This document shows positions 1-7,882 of a stretch of DNA of 64,000 nt, piece by piece (within the stretch, counting starts at the first letter, position 1; every line of letters begins with the position of its first letter). A program made the position numbers and the translations under genes. The notes beneath the pieces were generated by a model. The model had not been told where the DNA came from, searched no databases, and was given only the letters and a program-made list of their open reading frames with translations. Source of the stretch: Mycobacterium sp. IS-836 (GTDB taxonomy: Bacteria; Actinomycetota; Actinomycetes; Mycobacteriales; Mycobacteriaceae); assembly GCF_001954275.1 (NCBI RefSeq), contig NZ_MBEU01000014.1:37488-101487 (forward strand), in the 5' to 3' direction.

Positions 1-1049
1 CATTCGCCGCCGCCCGGCTGCCCGATCTCGATCATTCGCTGAACGCTGCGCCGACCCGCCGCCGCGATGTCGGGGTCGACGTGAACCTCGTCGGCGCCCT
101 CGACCAGGCAGCGCAGCAGCGCCGCGGGGGTGATCATCTTCATGTACTTACACGACGCGCGGTCGTTGACCGCGCGGAACTCGACTTCTGGTGCCGCCCG
201 GCGCAACTGATACAACATGCCGACCTCGGTGGCCACCAGAACCGTCCGCGCACGCGTCTGATGCGCGGCGTCGAGCATGCCGCCGGTGGACAAGATCCGC
301 ACCCGATCTTCCGGGACGGCACCTTCGCCCGCGAGGTACAAAGCCGAAGTCGCACAACCGCATTCGGGGTGCACGAACAATTCGGCGTCGGGGTGGGCGC
401 AGACCTGCTCGGCGAGTTCCTCGCCGTTGATCCCGGCATGGACGTGGCATTCACCGGCCCACACATGCAGGTTGGTGCGGCCGGTCACCCGACGGACGTG
501 GGCGCCGAGAAATTGGTCCGGGCAGAACAGCACCTCGCGGTCGGGATCGATGGACTCGACGACGTCGACGGCGTTGGACGAGGTGCAGCAGATGTCGGTG
601 AGCGCCTTCACGGCCGCCGTGGTGTTGACGTAGGAGACGACGACGGCGCCGGGGTGCTCGTCCTTCCACGCGCGCAGCTCGTCGGGGGTGATGGAATCGG
701 CCAGCGAACAGCCGGCCCGCCGATCCGGAATCAGCACGGTCTTCTCGGGGCTCAGAATTTTTGCGGTCTCGGCCATGAAATGCACCCCGCAGAAGACGAT
801 GGTGTCCTCGGGAGCGTCGGCGGCGATCCGCGACAGCGCCAGCGAGTCGCCGACGTGATCGGCGACGTCCTGAATCGCGGGCAGCTGGTAGTTGTGCGCG
901 AGGACGGTGGCGTTCCGCAGGTCTGCCAGCCGGCGAATCTCGGCCGCCCATTGCGCGTCACCGTCCACGCCCGTGTAGCCGCCGGGCGAGTCAGTGATGC
1001 CGGCAATCAGGTCGTCCGCGAGCGTGTCCATGCGATTCAAAACCGTCAC
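1..1049 (-). CDS. nadA: Quinolinate synthase NadA (missing only its stop codon)
   Basis: Quinolinate synthase, a [4Fe-4S] enzyme that condenses iminoaspartate with dihydroxyacetone phosphate in de novo NAD synthesis. The reverse-strand frame begins with GTG at 1049, reading [15 protein letters not shown], after an AAAGGGG ribosome site 7 nt upstream. Cluster-cysteine contexts typical of NadA are visible: [24 protein letters not shown] and HPECGC. There are 349 sense codons, then the bases TG at the window edge, so the stop (probably TGA) is cut by one base. M. tuberculosis NadA has 349 residues as I remember it, so the protein is probably complete. nadB and nadC would be expected just beyond the left edge. 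The promoter faces nrtR across a perfect palindrome, which suggests repression by NrtR. Confidence 0.96.
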   Translation of the reverse strand, partial: MTVLNRMDTLADDLIAGITDSPGGYTGVDGDAQWAAEIRRLADLRNATVLAHNYQLPAIQDVADHVGDSLALSRIAADAPEDTIVFCGVHFMAETAKILSPEKTVLIPDRRAGCSLADSITPDELRAWKDEHPGAVVVSYVNTTAAVKALTDICCTSSNAVDVVESIDPDREVLFCPDQFLGAHVRRVTGRTNLHVWAGECHVHAGINGEELAEQVCAHPDAELFVHPECGCATSALYLAGEGAVPEDRVRILSTGGMLDAAHQTRARTVLVATEVGMLYQLRRAAPEVEFRAVNDRASCKYMKMITPAALLRCLVEGADEVHVDPDIAAAGRRSVQRMIEIGQPGGGE

Positions 1050-1075
1050 GGAGATGCCCCTTTCGCGTCCAGGAG

Positions 1076-1098
1076 GTTTTCGACTTACAATCGAAAAC
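1076..1098. promoter_or_regulatory. Perfect palindrome between nadA and nrtR, probable NrtR operator
   Basis: GTTTTCGA (1076-1083), a 7-nt spacer, then TCGAAAAC (1091-1098). The arms are perfect 8-bp inverted repeats. The right arm ends one base before the nrtR ATG, and the site lies 27 bp upstream of the nadA start, so one bound dimer could block both genes. NrtR repression of nad genes is known in mycobacteria; the assignment of this particular site is inferred from its position and symmetry. Confidence 0.7.
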
Positions 1099-1818
1099 AT
1101 GGCCCATGGTAGCACCGCACACGAGGTGCTTGCTGTCGTGTTCCAGGTTCGCCAGGTTAAGGCGGGCCCGCGAAGAGAAAAACCGCAGCTTAACGTGCTG
1201 TTATGGCAACGTGCCCGCGATCCGCAAAAGGGCGCGTGGTCGCTGCCGGGCGGGCGGCTGCGCAACGACGAGGACATGACCACCTCGGTCCGGCGCCAGT
1301 TGGCCGAGAAGGTCGATCTGCGGGAGGTGGCCCACCTCGAACAGCTCGCAGTGTTCTCCGACCCCGAGCGGGTGCCGGGCATCCGGATGATCGCGTCCAC
1401 CTTCCTGGGCCTGGTGCCCTCCCCCGCCACCCCCGAGCTACCGCCGGACACCCGCTGGCATCCGGTGAACGCGCTGCCGCCGATGGCGTTCGATCACGGC
1501 CCGATGGTGACCCACGCCCACGCCAGGCTGGTAGCGAAGATGTCTTATACGAATATCGGATTCGCCCTGGCGCCAAGGGAATTCGCGCTGTCAACGCTGC
1601 GCGACATCTACGGGGCGGCCCTGGGTTACCAGGTCGACGCGACGAATCTGCAGCGCGTGCTGGTCCGTCGCGGGGTCATCTCCCAGACCGGCACCATCGC
1701 GCAATCCGGCCGCAGCGGCGGACGCCCGGCGGCGCTGTACCACTTCACCGACTCCCAGCTGCGGGTCACCGACGAATTCGCCGCGCTCAAGCCCCCGAGT
1801 GAGGTGGCGGTAAATTAG
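1099..1818 (+). CDS. nrtR: NrtR-type Nudix-related regulator of NAD synthesis
   Basis: 239 residues: an N-terminal Nudix-like domain (about 8-145) and a C-terminal winged-helix region (about 155-235, with the [12 protein letters not shown] segment). The Nudix box is recognisable (G52-x5-E58-x7-R66), but canonical REUxEExG is changed: Q67 replaces E, K71 replaces E and D73 replaces G. Hydrolysis is therefore unlikely, while ligand sensing fits, as in the NrtR family where a dead Nudix domain senses ADP-ribose/NAD-related ligands. It is divergent from nadA with a palindrome touching its start codon. ATG 1099 was chosen because it precedes the conserved domain and gives the usual family length; an upstream in-frame start would run into nadA. 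M. tuberculosis Rv1593c is the counterpart. Confidence 0.88.
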   Translation: MAHGSTAHEVLAVVFQVRQVKAGPRREKPQLNVLLWQRARDPQKGAWSLPGGRLRNDEDMTTSVRRQLAEKVDLREVAHLEQLAVFSDPERVPGIRMIASTFLGLVPSPATPELPPDTRWHPVNALPPMAFDHGPMVTHAHARLVAKMSYTNIGFALAPREFALSTLRDIYGAALGYQVDATNLQRVLVRRGVISQTGTIAQSGRSGGRPAALYHFTDSQLRVTDEFAALKPPSEVAVN

Positions 1819-1942
1819 GCGGTCGCAGTGGCGCCAGCGACGCGCCGCGGGCCGAGGAGAACTGGCTCACAATGCGGCGGTTCCGCTTTAGTTACCGGGC
1901 GTTCATGCGCAAGAATGCCGATTGGCCAAGAAGGGATCCTCA

Positions 1943-3283
1943 ATGGTTGAGCTCGGCAATCTGGCAGGTACGCGTGGCGCCGAGTGGATCGGTCGGCCAC
2001 AGCACGAGGAACTGCAGCGCAAGGTGCGTCCGCTGCTGCCCTCGGACGACCCGTTCTACCAGCCGCCGGCGGGGTTCCAGCACGCCGAGCCCGGCACCGT
2101 GTTTCGCTCGCGCGACGTCGAGCTGGCTTTCTTGGGCCTGATTCCGCAGCCCATCAAAGCCACCCAGCTGCTGTACCGGACGATGGACCTCAACGGCCAG
2201 CCCGAAGCGACGGTCACCACGGTGATCGTGCCGGCAGGGCTGGCCGAGGGGCAGACCTGCCCGCTGCTGTCGTATCAGTGCGCGATCGACGCCGTGTCGT
2301 CCCGCTGTTTCCCGTCGTATGCGCTGCGCAGGAAGGCGAAGGCGCTCGGCTCGCTGGCCCAGCTGGAGCTCTTCCTGATCGCCGCGGCCGTCGCCGAGGG
2401 CTGGGCGGTCTCGGTGCCCGACCACGAGGGCCTGGGAGGCACGTGGGGCGCGCCGTACGAGCCGGGGTACCGCGTGCTCGACGGGATCCGGGCCGTGCTC
2501 AACTCCGAGCGCGTCGGATTGTCCCCGTCGGCGCCGATCGGGCTGTGGGGCTACTCCGGCGGCGGACTGGCCAGCGCCTGGGCCGCCGAAATGTATGGCG
2601 ACTACGCACCCGAGCTGGACATCGTGGGGGCGGTGCTGGGCTCCCCCGTCGGCGACCTGGGCAACACCTTCCGTCGGCTCAACGGCAAATTCTTCGCCGG
2701 GCTGCCCGCGCTGGTGGTGGCCGCGCTGGCGCACGTCTACCCCGACCTGGACCGGGTGATCAAGGAGCACACCAACGAAGAGGGCCGCGCCCTGCTGGAC
2801 TCGCTGGAGACGATGACGACCGCCGAGGCGGTCATCCGGATGGCCGGCAAGAACATGGGCGACTACCTCGACGAGCCGCTCGAGGACATTTTGTCCACGC
2901 CGGAGATCTCGCACGTCTTCCAGACCATCAAGCTGGGCGCGGTGGTGCCGACGCCGCCCGTGTTGATCGTGCAAGCCGTCCACGACTATCTGATCGACGT
3001 CAACGACATCGACGAACTGGCCGACGCGTATTCGGCCGGCGGCGCCGACGTCAGCTACCACCGCGACGCGTTCAACGAGCACATGCTGCTGCACCCGCTG
3101 TCCGCCCCGATGACGCTGCGCTGGCTCACCGACCGGTTCGCCCGCCGGCCGCTGAGCGACCACCTCATCCGAACCGTGTGGCCGACGGCGTTCAACCCGA
3201 TGACCTACGCCGGAATGGCGCGACTGCTCATGATCGGGGCCAAGGTCATCACCGGCCGCAAGATTCGCCACCGGCCGCTGTGA
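1943..3283 (+). CDS. Secretory-lipase family (LIP) esterase/lipase, Rv1592c-like
   Basis: 446 residues, alpha/beta-hydrolase of the secretory lipase family, expected to hydrolyse acylglycerols or other esters. The nucleophile elbow GYSGGG places the catalytic Ser near residue 205. The acid is probably in VHDYLIDV and the His in [10 protein letters not shown]. No clear signal peptide is visible at the chosen start [12 protein letters not shown] 1943 has AAGGG 7 nt upstream and matches the start of the M. tuberculosis protein as I remember it; an upstream in-frame ATG at 1922 is less likely. It follows nrtR on the same strand after 124 bp, so it is probably a separate unit. The precise substrate is not visible from sequence. 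Confidence 0.88.
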   Translation: MVELGNLAGTRGAEWIGRPQHEELQRKVRPLLPSDDPFYQPPAGFQHAEPGTVFRSRDVELAFLGLIPQPIKATQLLYRTMDLNGQPEATVTTVIVPAGLAEGQTCPLLSYQCAIDAVSSRCFPSYALRRKAKALGSLAQLELFLIAAAVAEGWAVSVPDHEGLGGTWGAPYEPGYRVLDGIRAVLNSERVGLSPSAPIGLWGYSGGGLASAWAAEMYGDYAPELDIVGAVLGSPVGDLGNTFRRLNGKFFAGLPALVVAALAHVYPDLDRVIKEHTNEEGRALLDSLETMTTAEAVIRMAGKNMGDYLDEPLEDILSTPEISHVFQTIKLGAVVPTPPVLIVQAVHDYLIDVNDIDELADAYSAGGADVSYHRDAFNEHMLLHPLSAPMTLRWLTDRFARRPLSDHLIRTVWPTAFNPMTYAGMARLLMIGAKVITGRKIRHRPL

Positions 3284-3299
3284 CCCCGCTGCGGGCCCG

Positions 3300-3941
3300 C
3301 TAGGAGACCGACGCCTCCGGCTCCATCGGCAGTGCGCCCGACGGCTGATCGGCGGCCGGGAGGTTTCCTAAATCGTCGCGTGCGTTCCCGGCGGCCAGTA
3401 CCGCGTACACCAGCGCGGCGACGCCTGCGGGCCACAGCAGGGTGAGGACCGCCTGCAGCGGACCCGGGCCGAAGAACACCGGCGGGGCCTGCACAACGTA
3501 CGCGACCGCCGGCTTTCCGACCAGCGGCACCGCGTCGAAGTTCACCGCGCCGTAGCGCAGCAGAACCGACAGCGCACCCACCGCGCTGGCGGCCGCCGCG
3601 ACGACCACCATGCCGACCGATAGGCCGACGACCATGGCCGGGCCTCGACGCTCGCGCCGCTGCCACGCCAGCACCGGCGCAATCACCGACACCACCGTCA
3701 GCAGGCCCAACATTAGGCAAGGCGCGTTGAAGAAGTGCCCCGATTCGGTGCCCAGGTACTCGTGCACCCGTTCACCCGCGCGGGTGATCGCCACCGCCAC
3801 ATGGATCGGCGGCGCAATCCACGCCCACAGGCCGCCGATCAACGCGCCGATCACCGAAAACCCCAGTGCCGCAATGGCAATCGGACGCGCCCGGAAGCCC
3901 CGCGCGACTCTGGTCGGCTCCGGCCGGGAAGGTTCGGTCAC
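3300..3941 (-). CDS. DUF2567 integral membrane protein (Rv1591-like)
   Basis: 213 residues with about four hydrophobic segments (near 20-45, 70-95, 105-130 and 170-195) and a short acidic C-terminal tail. It matches the DUF2567 family of mycobacterial membrane proteins; function is unknown. The GTG start at 3941 overlaps the bsaP stop codon in GTGA, which indicates translational coupling. A longer open frame upstream of this GTG runs through bsaP and looks spurious. It is the last gene of the bioB-bsaP-DUF2567 run. It ends 16 nt from the convergent lipase gene, leaving little room for a terminator. Confidence 0.8.
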   Translation of the reverse strand: MTEPSRPEPTRVARGFRARPIAIAALGFSVIGALIGGLWAWIAPPIHVAVAITRAGERVHEYLGTESGHFFNAPCLMLGLLTVVSVIAPVLAWQRRERRGPAMVVGLSVGMVVVAAAASAVGALSVLLRYGAVNFDAVPLVGKPAVAYVVQAPPVFFGPGPLQAVLTLLWPAGVAALVYAVLAAGNARDDLGNLPAADQPSGALPMEPEASVS

Positions 3942-4174
3942 CGCTGCGCCTCCAAGTCGGCCGAGTCCACCACTCCGTGCCGCGAGCATCGCGCCCGCCA
4001 GCCGTCGGGGCGAACCTGTACCACCATTCGGCGTCCACATTCGGCACAGAACCGCGGCGGCTCGAGGCCCAGCCGGGCCGCCGTCGGTGACACTGTGCCC
4101 CCCAATTCCCCGGTGTAGACGTTGTAGACACCGGCGCCGACGGGGGCGCCTAGATCCCGCACCACAATTGTCAA
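3938..4174 (-). CDS. bsaP: Biotin synthase auxiliary protein BsaP
   Basis: 78 residues. Nearly identical in my memory to M. tuberculosis Rv1590, recently shown to be BsaP, a small protein that mycobacterial BioB needs to convert dethiobiotin to biotin. Cys43, Cys46 and Cys63 (RFCAECGRR and RARCSRHG) are candidate ligands for a small Fe-S cluster or metal. The start is TTG at 4174 (MTIVVRDLG), 21 nt after the bioB stop, with only a weak ribosome site, so it probably depends on translation of bioB. Its stop overlaps the next gene by four bases. The pairing with bioB strongly supports the role; the nature of the bound metal cannot be read from sequence. Confidence 0.85.
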   Translation of the reverse strand: MTIVVRDLGAPVGAGVYNVYTGELGGTVSPTAARLGLEPPRFCAECGRRMVVQVRPDGWRARCSRHGVVDSADLEAQR

Positions 4175-4195
4175 ACCTAGCGGCTACAAGGCGGC

Positions 4196-5233
4196 TTACA
4201 AGCTGGCATTGAGCGCCTTGATGGGCATCTGGAGATCGTCGAGCAGTTCCAGATCCGCCTCGGCCGGGCGGCCCAGCGTGGTCAGGTAGTTGCCGACGAT
4301 GACGGCGTTGATGCCGCCCAGGATGCCCTTCTTGGCCCCGAGATCGCCCAGGGTGATCTCACGGCCGCCGGCGAAGCGCAGCATGGTGCGCGGCAACGCC
4401 AGCCGGAATGCCGCCACCGACTTCAGCGCCTCGCTGACCGGCAGCACCTCCAGGTCGCCGAACGGCGTGCCCGGCCGCGGGTTGAGGAAGTTCAACGGCA
4501 CCTCGTCGGGACCGAGCTCGGCGAGCTCGCCGGCGAATTCCGCGCGTTGTTCCAGGGTCTCTCCCATGCCGAGGATGCCGCCGCAGCAGACCTCCATGCC
4601 GGCGTCGCGCACCATCGACAGGGTCTGCCAGCGCTCCTCCCACGTGTGGGTGGTGACGACGTTGGTGAAGTACGAGCGCGCGGTCTCGAGGTTGTGGTTA
4701 TAGCGGTGCACACCCATCGCCGAGAGCTGCTCGACCTGCTCGGCGGTCAGCATGCCCAGCGAGCAGGCGATGTTGATCTCGACCTCGTCGCGGATCGCCT
4801 CGATGCCGGCCGCGACCTGGGCCATCAGCCGCTCGTCGGGTCCGCGCACGGCGGCGACGATGCAGAATTCCGTGGCGCCAGATTTGGCGGTCTGTTTCGC
4901 GGCCTCCACCAGGCTCGGGATGTCCAGCCGGGCGCTGCGCACCGGCGACGTGAAGAGGCCCGACTGGGAGCAGAAATGGCAATCCTCGGGGCACCCGCCG
5001 GTCTTCAGGCTGATGATGCCCTCGACCTCGACCTCCGGGCCACACCAGCGCATCCGCACCTCGTGCGCCAGCGCCAGCAGCTCGTCGAGCCGCTCGTCGG
5101 GGAGCCGCAGCACCCGCAGCACCTGGTCGGAGCTCAGCCCCTCGCCGCGCTCCAGCACCTGATCCCGGGCGACCGCCAGGATGTCCTGGTCGTCGCCGGC
5201 TTCGGCGCTCCGCCGAGTTGCCGCTTGAGTCAC
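4196..5233 (-). CDS. bioB: Biotin synthase BioB
   Basis: 345-residue radical-SAM enzyme that inserts sulfur into dethiobiotin, the last step of biotin synthesis. The radical-SAM cluster motif is C81-x3-C85-x2-C88 ([12 protein letters not shown]). Further typical segments are the NIACSLG region, RYNHNLETA and [14 protein letters not shown] 5233 was chosen (V/M-TQAATRR) because AGGAGA lies 6 nt upstream and the length fits the mycobacterial family; the frame stays open about 11 codons further upstream without a ribosome site. It is first in a leftward operon with bsaP and the DUF2567 gene. The other biotin genes lie 4-8 kb away in this window. Confidence 0.97.
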   Translation of the reverse strand: MTQAATRRSAEAGDDQDILAVARDQVLERGEGLSSDQVLRVLRLPDERLDELLALAHEVRMRWCGPEVEVEGIISLKTGGCPEDCHFCSQSGLFTSPVRSARLDIPSLVEAAKQTAKSGATEFCIVAAVRGPDERLMAQVAAGIEAIRDEVEINIACSLGMLTAEQVEQLSAMGVHRYNHNLETARSYFTNVVTTHTWEERWQTLSMVRDAGMEVCCGGILGMGETLEQRAEFAGELAELGPDEVPLNFLNPRPGTPFGDLEVLPVSEALKSVAAFRLALPRTMLRFAGGREITLGDLGAKKGILGGINAVIVGNYLTTLGRPAEADLELLDDLQMPIKALNASL

Positions 5234-5255
5234 CCGTACTCTCCTGCCTCTGCCT

Positions 5256-5277
5256 CGTGTCCGCACGTCAGGACACG
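5256..5277. promoter_or_regulatory. Inverted repeat in the bioB leader
   Basis: CGTGTCC (5256-5262), an 8-nt spacer and GGACACG (5271-5277): perfect 7-bp arms, starting 22 bp upstream of the bioB start codon. It could be an operator or a leader hairpin. I could not match it to the BioQ box as I remember it, so the regulator is unknown. Confidence 0.4.
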
Positions 5278-5371
5278 TCTGCCAGCCCTCGTGGCGGCAG
5301 CCCGAATGAAAAGGTGTTCAAAGTAGGGTAACGGCCGCCGTAGATGCGAACCCCCGGGGTATACGACCACC

Positions 5372-5557
5372 ATGACCACCGCGCACGTCGTCTACATGGC
5401 ACACCACATGCTATTGCTCGCCGTACCGGCGTTTTTGCCGGCGGTGATCGTCGTGGGGGTGGTCCTCTACGTCGCGCTGCGCGATCGCCGCGCCGGCCGC
5501 GGCACGCCCGGCGATTCCGGCCCGGGATCCGAACCCGCCGACAAAAAGCGTGATTGA
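5372..5557 (+). CDS. Small single-span membrane protein
   Basis: 61 residues: one hydrophobic segment (about 13-36, LLLAVPAFLPAVIVVGVVLY) followed by a basic turn (ALRDRRAGRG) and a polar tail ending EPADKKRD. The positive residues after the helix favour a cytoplasmic C-terminus. ATG 5372 is the first plausible start; a second in-frame ATG at 5396 would remove part of the N-terminus. There is no strong ribosome site. It is divergent from bioB. I do not recognise a family and infer no function. Confidence 0.55.
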   Translation: MTTAHVVYMAHHMLLLAVPAFLPAVIVVGVVLYVALRDRRAGRGTPGDSGPGSEPADKKRD

Positions 5558-5585
5558 CCGCGCGTGAATCGGGGCATTACCAACT

Positions 5586-5620
5586 CGATCGCGAACTTAC
5601 CTCCAAGTAAGAAGCGATCG
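5586..5620. promoter_or_regulatory. Nested inverted repeat upstream of the membrane/cupredoxin cassette
   Basis: Outer arms CGATCGC (5586-5592) and GCGATCG (5614-5620) are perfect. Inner arms CTTAC (5596-5600) and GTAAG (5607-5611) are also perfect and nearly concentric. The site ends 50 bp before the first gene of the cassette. The shape suits a dimeric repressor site such as a TetR-type operator. No regulator gene is adjacent, so the binding factor is unknown. Confidence 0.55.
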
Positions 5621-5670
5621 TCGGATCAATTTCTCCCGGGACGGCCCGGCGTGGTTGGGAGGGCGTGACG

Positions 5671-7512
5671 ATGAACGCGACGGAACTGACGATTGTTGCC
5701 GAAGCACCGGCGCGCGGTGCGGGGCTGAACCAGGTGATCGGGCTGTCGATCGCCGCGGTGGTGATAGCGGTGGCCATGCTGTGGATCGGGCATGCGCATC
5801 GCACCCACCGCATCGAATGGCTGACCCGGGTCGCCGACCGGCTGGGCGAGAAGTTCCACCGGCCCAACTGGGTGGCCCTGCCGGTGCTGGTGTTCACCAC
5901 GTCGATCATCTGCGCCCTGTTCGGGTTCATCTGGGACGTCAGCTGGCACATCGGCAATGGCCGCGACCCCGGACCGCTGGCCAACCCGGCGCACTACTTC
6001 ATCATCATCGGACTGTTCGGAATCTTCGTGGGCGGCATGCTCGCGGTGGTGCTGCCGTTCGGTAAGCCCGGCCCGGCGGCGGTGCGCATCACCGAGAACT
6101 GGTATGCGCCGGTGGGCGGCGTGCTGATGGCGGGCTGCGGCCTCTACGCGATGATCGGGTTCCCGCTCGACGACATCTGGCACCGGATCTTTGGTCAAGA
6201 TGTAACCCTTTGGGGCCCAACGCATTTGATGATGATCGGCGGCGCCTGCTTTTCACTTTTCGCGGTGCTGATGCTGGAGCGCGAGGGCGAGGCCCAAGAG
6301 GTCGGGGAGGTCTACCACGGCCCCTTCATCACGTTGCTGCGCTACCTGTCCTTCGGCGGATTGTTCATCGGCCTGTCGGTCTACCAGATCGAGTTCGACT
6401 TCGGGGTCCCGCAGTTCCGCCTGGTTTTTCAGCCGATGCTGATCGCCGCGGCCGCCGCGCTGGCGGCGGTTGCCGCGCGCGTCACGATGGGTCGGGGGGC
6501 CGCGGTCGTGGCGGCATTGTTCGCGATCGCACTGCGCGGCGGGGTGGCCCTGCTGGTCGGTCCCATCCTGGGCGCGCCGATCAACTGGTTCCCGCTGTAC
6601 CTCGGCCCCGCGGTGGTGGTCGAGCTCGTAGCGCTCACCCCACTGTTCAAGCGCCCCATCGCTTTTGGTGCCGTTTCCGGCCTGGCCGTGGCGACTGTCG
6701 GGCTGTGGCTGGAGTCCCTGTGGATCGGGGCGGTGTACCACTACCCCTGGCCCACCAAGATGTGGGGCGAGGCGCTGGCGATGTCGGTGCCCGTTGCGGT
6801 GCTGACCGGAATCTGCGGCGCGCTGTTCGGCATGGTGTTGACCGGCCAGCGGCTACCGGGCAGGCGGATCGGCATTGCCGTTGTGGCGTTGACGGTGTTG
6901 GTGATCGGCGGTGCGGTGGCCAACGGGTTGCACATCGTGGTGCCGCGTCAAAACACCGCCACCATCGCTCTGACGGACCAGCCCAGCCCCCCGGGGCGGC
7001 GCATGGTGACGGCCGACGTGCAGCTCACGCCGCCCGACATGGTGAGCAACAACCCGGAGTGGCTGACGATCCTGTCCTGGCAGGGCCGGATGGAGAATAA
7101 CCGCGGCCTGATGGTCGACCGGCTCGCCAAGGTCGGGCCCGGTCACTACCGGTCCACCCAGCCGGTTCCGGCATGGGGATCCTGGAAGACGCTGCTGCGG
7201 GTGCAGGACGGCTACACGCTGACGGCGGTGCCGATCTACGAGCCGGCCGACGACGCCATCCCGGCGCCCGAGGTCCCCGCCCTGGCGTCGAGCACGCGGC
7301 CGTTCGTCCTCGAGGTCACGATCCTGCAGCGCGAACGCGACCAGGGCGCGCCGACCTGGCTGTTCACCGCCGGCTCGATCGTGGTGCTCTTCTTGACGCT
7401 GATGGTGATCACCGCCCTGACGTGGGGCGCCGGTCGCCTCGGCTACGCGACGGGTGAGCCGGAGCCGGTCGAAGAGAAGCAGCCCGTGCCCGGCGCTCCG
7501 CGAGCGGCGTGA
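5671..7512 (+). CDS. Polytopic membrane protein with duplicated WH motif and FixH/YtkA-like exported domain
   Basis: 613 residues. About a dozen hydrophobic segments cover roughly 20-430. A polar domain (about 440-575, with PGHYRSTQPVPAWGSWKTLL, like FixH/YtkA-type domains) is followed by a final helix near 575-600 and a short tail. Two copies of one motif occur: D89-x2-W92-H93 ... G97-x-D99 ... P106-x-H108 and D167-x2-W170-H171 ... G175-x-D177 ... P183-x-H185, suggesting duplicated metal- or cofactor-binding modules. ATG 5671 was chosen because TGGGAGGG lies 8 nt upstream; GTG 5665 would be too close to it. It is first in an operon with a cupredoxin-like lipoprotein (4 nt gap) and a His-bearing membrane protein. 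Metal, probably copper, handling is an inference. I recall no M. tuberculosis equivalent. Confidence 0.75.
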   Translation: MNATELTIVAEAPARGAGLNQVIGLSIAAVVIAVAMLWIGHAHRTHRIEWLTRVADRLGEKFHRPNWVALPVLVFTTSIICALFGFIWDVSWHIGNGRDPGPLANPAHYFIIIGLFGIFVGGMLAVVLPFGKPGPAAVRITENWYAPVGGVLMAGCGLYAMIGFPLDDIWHRIFGQDVTLWGPTHLMMIGGACFSLFAVLMLEREGEAQEVGEVYHGPFITLLRYLSFGGLFIGLSVYQIEFDFGVPQFRLVFQPMLIAAAAALAAVAARVTMGRGAAVVAALFAIALRGGVALLVGPILGAPINWFPLYLGPAVVVELVALTPLFKRPIAFGAVSGLAVATVGLWLESLWIGAVYHYPWPTKMWGEALAMSVPVAVLTGICGALFGMVLTGQRLPGRRIGIAVVALTVLVIGGAVANGLHIVVPRQNTATIALTDQPSPPGRRMVTADVQLTPPDMVSNNPEWLTILSWQGRMENNRGLMVDRLAKVGPGHYRSTQPVPAWGSWKTLLRVQDGYTLTAVPIYEPADDAIPAPEVPALASSTRPFVLEVTILQRERDQGAPTWLFTAGSIVVLFLTLMVITALTWGAGRLGYATGEPEPVEEKQPVPGAPRAA

Positions 7513-7516
7513 CGCG

Positions 7517-7882
7517 ATGACGGTTCGCAACGCCCTCATTTCCGCGTGGGTGGTGGCGCTGGTGTGCGGCCTGGTTGGCTGCGGCGGTAAGTCGCCGAGC
7601 CAGCCGCCCGCCGCCGGCTTGGACGTCAACGTCACGATCGCGAACGGCCAAGTCACGCCGACCAACGCCACGCTGCAGGCAAAGGTCAAGCAGCAGATCA
7701 CCTTTCACGTCACCAGCGACGTCGCCGACGAGCTGCACGTCCACTCGGAGCCCGACCACAAGTTCCAAGTCGCGGCCGCACCGAATCAGACATTTCAGTT
7801 CAGCGTCGATGTCCCCGGCAAAGTCGAAGTCGAGCTACACCACCTGGACCGCACGATCGCGACCATTCAAGTTCAACCGTGA
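7517..7882 (+). CDS. Cupredoxin-like lipoprotein, His-rich
   Basis: 121 residues with a lipoprotein signal: a hydrophobic stretch and the lipobox LVGC with Cys22. The mature part is a small beta-rich domain resembling cupredoxin-like periplasmic proteins (TFHVTSDVADELHVHSEP and VPGKVEVELHHLD). It has several His (HVH, DH and HH) but lacks the Cys and Met ligands of classical type 1 copper sites, so any metal site is non-blue or absent. ATG 7517 gives a proper signal peptide; the earlier in-frame start adds a basic tail inside the preceding gene. It begins 4 nt after the upstream stop, and its stop overlaps the next start in GTGA, so the three genes are probably co-translated. A role in metal capture outside the membrane is inferred. 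Confidence 0.75.
   Translation: MTVRNALISAWVVALVCGLVGCGGKSPSQPPAAGLDVNVTIANGQVTPTNATLQAKVKQQITFHVTSDVADELHVHSEPDHKFQVAAAPNQTFQFSVDVPGKVEVELHHLDRTIATIQVQP

Noticed and set aside
5256..5345. BioQ box before bioB
   Set aside because: A TGAAC half-site occurs near 5320 on the reverse strand, but the order and spacing of the second half do not match the motif I remember.
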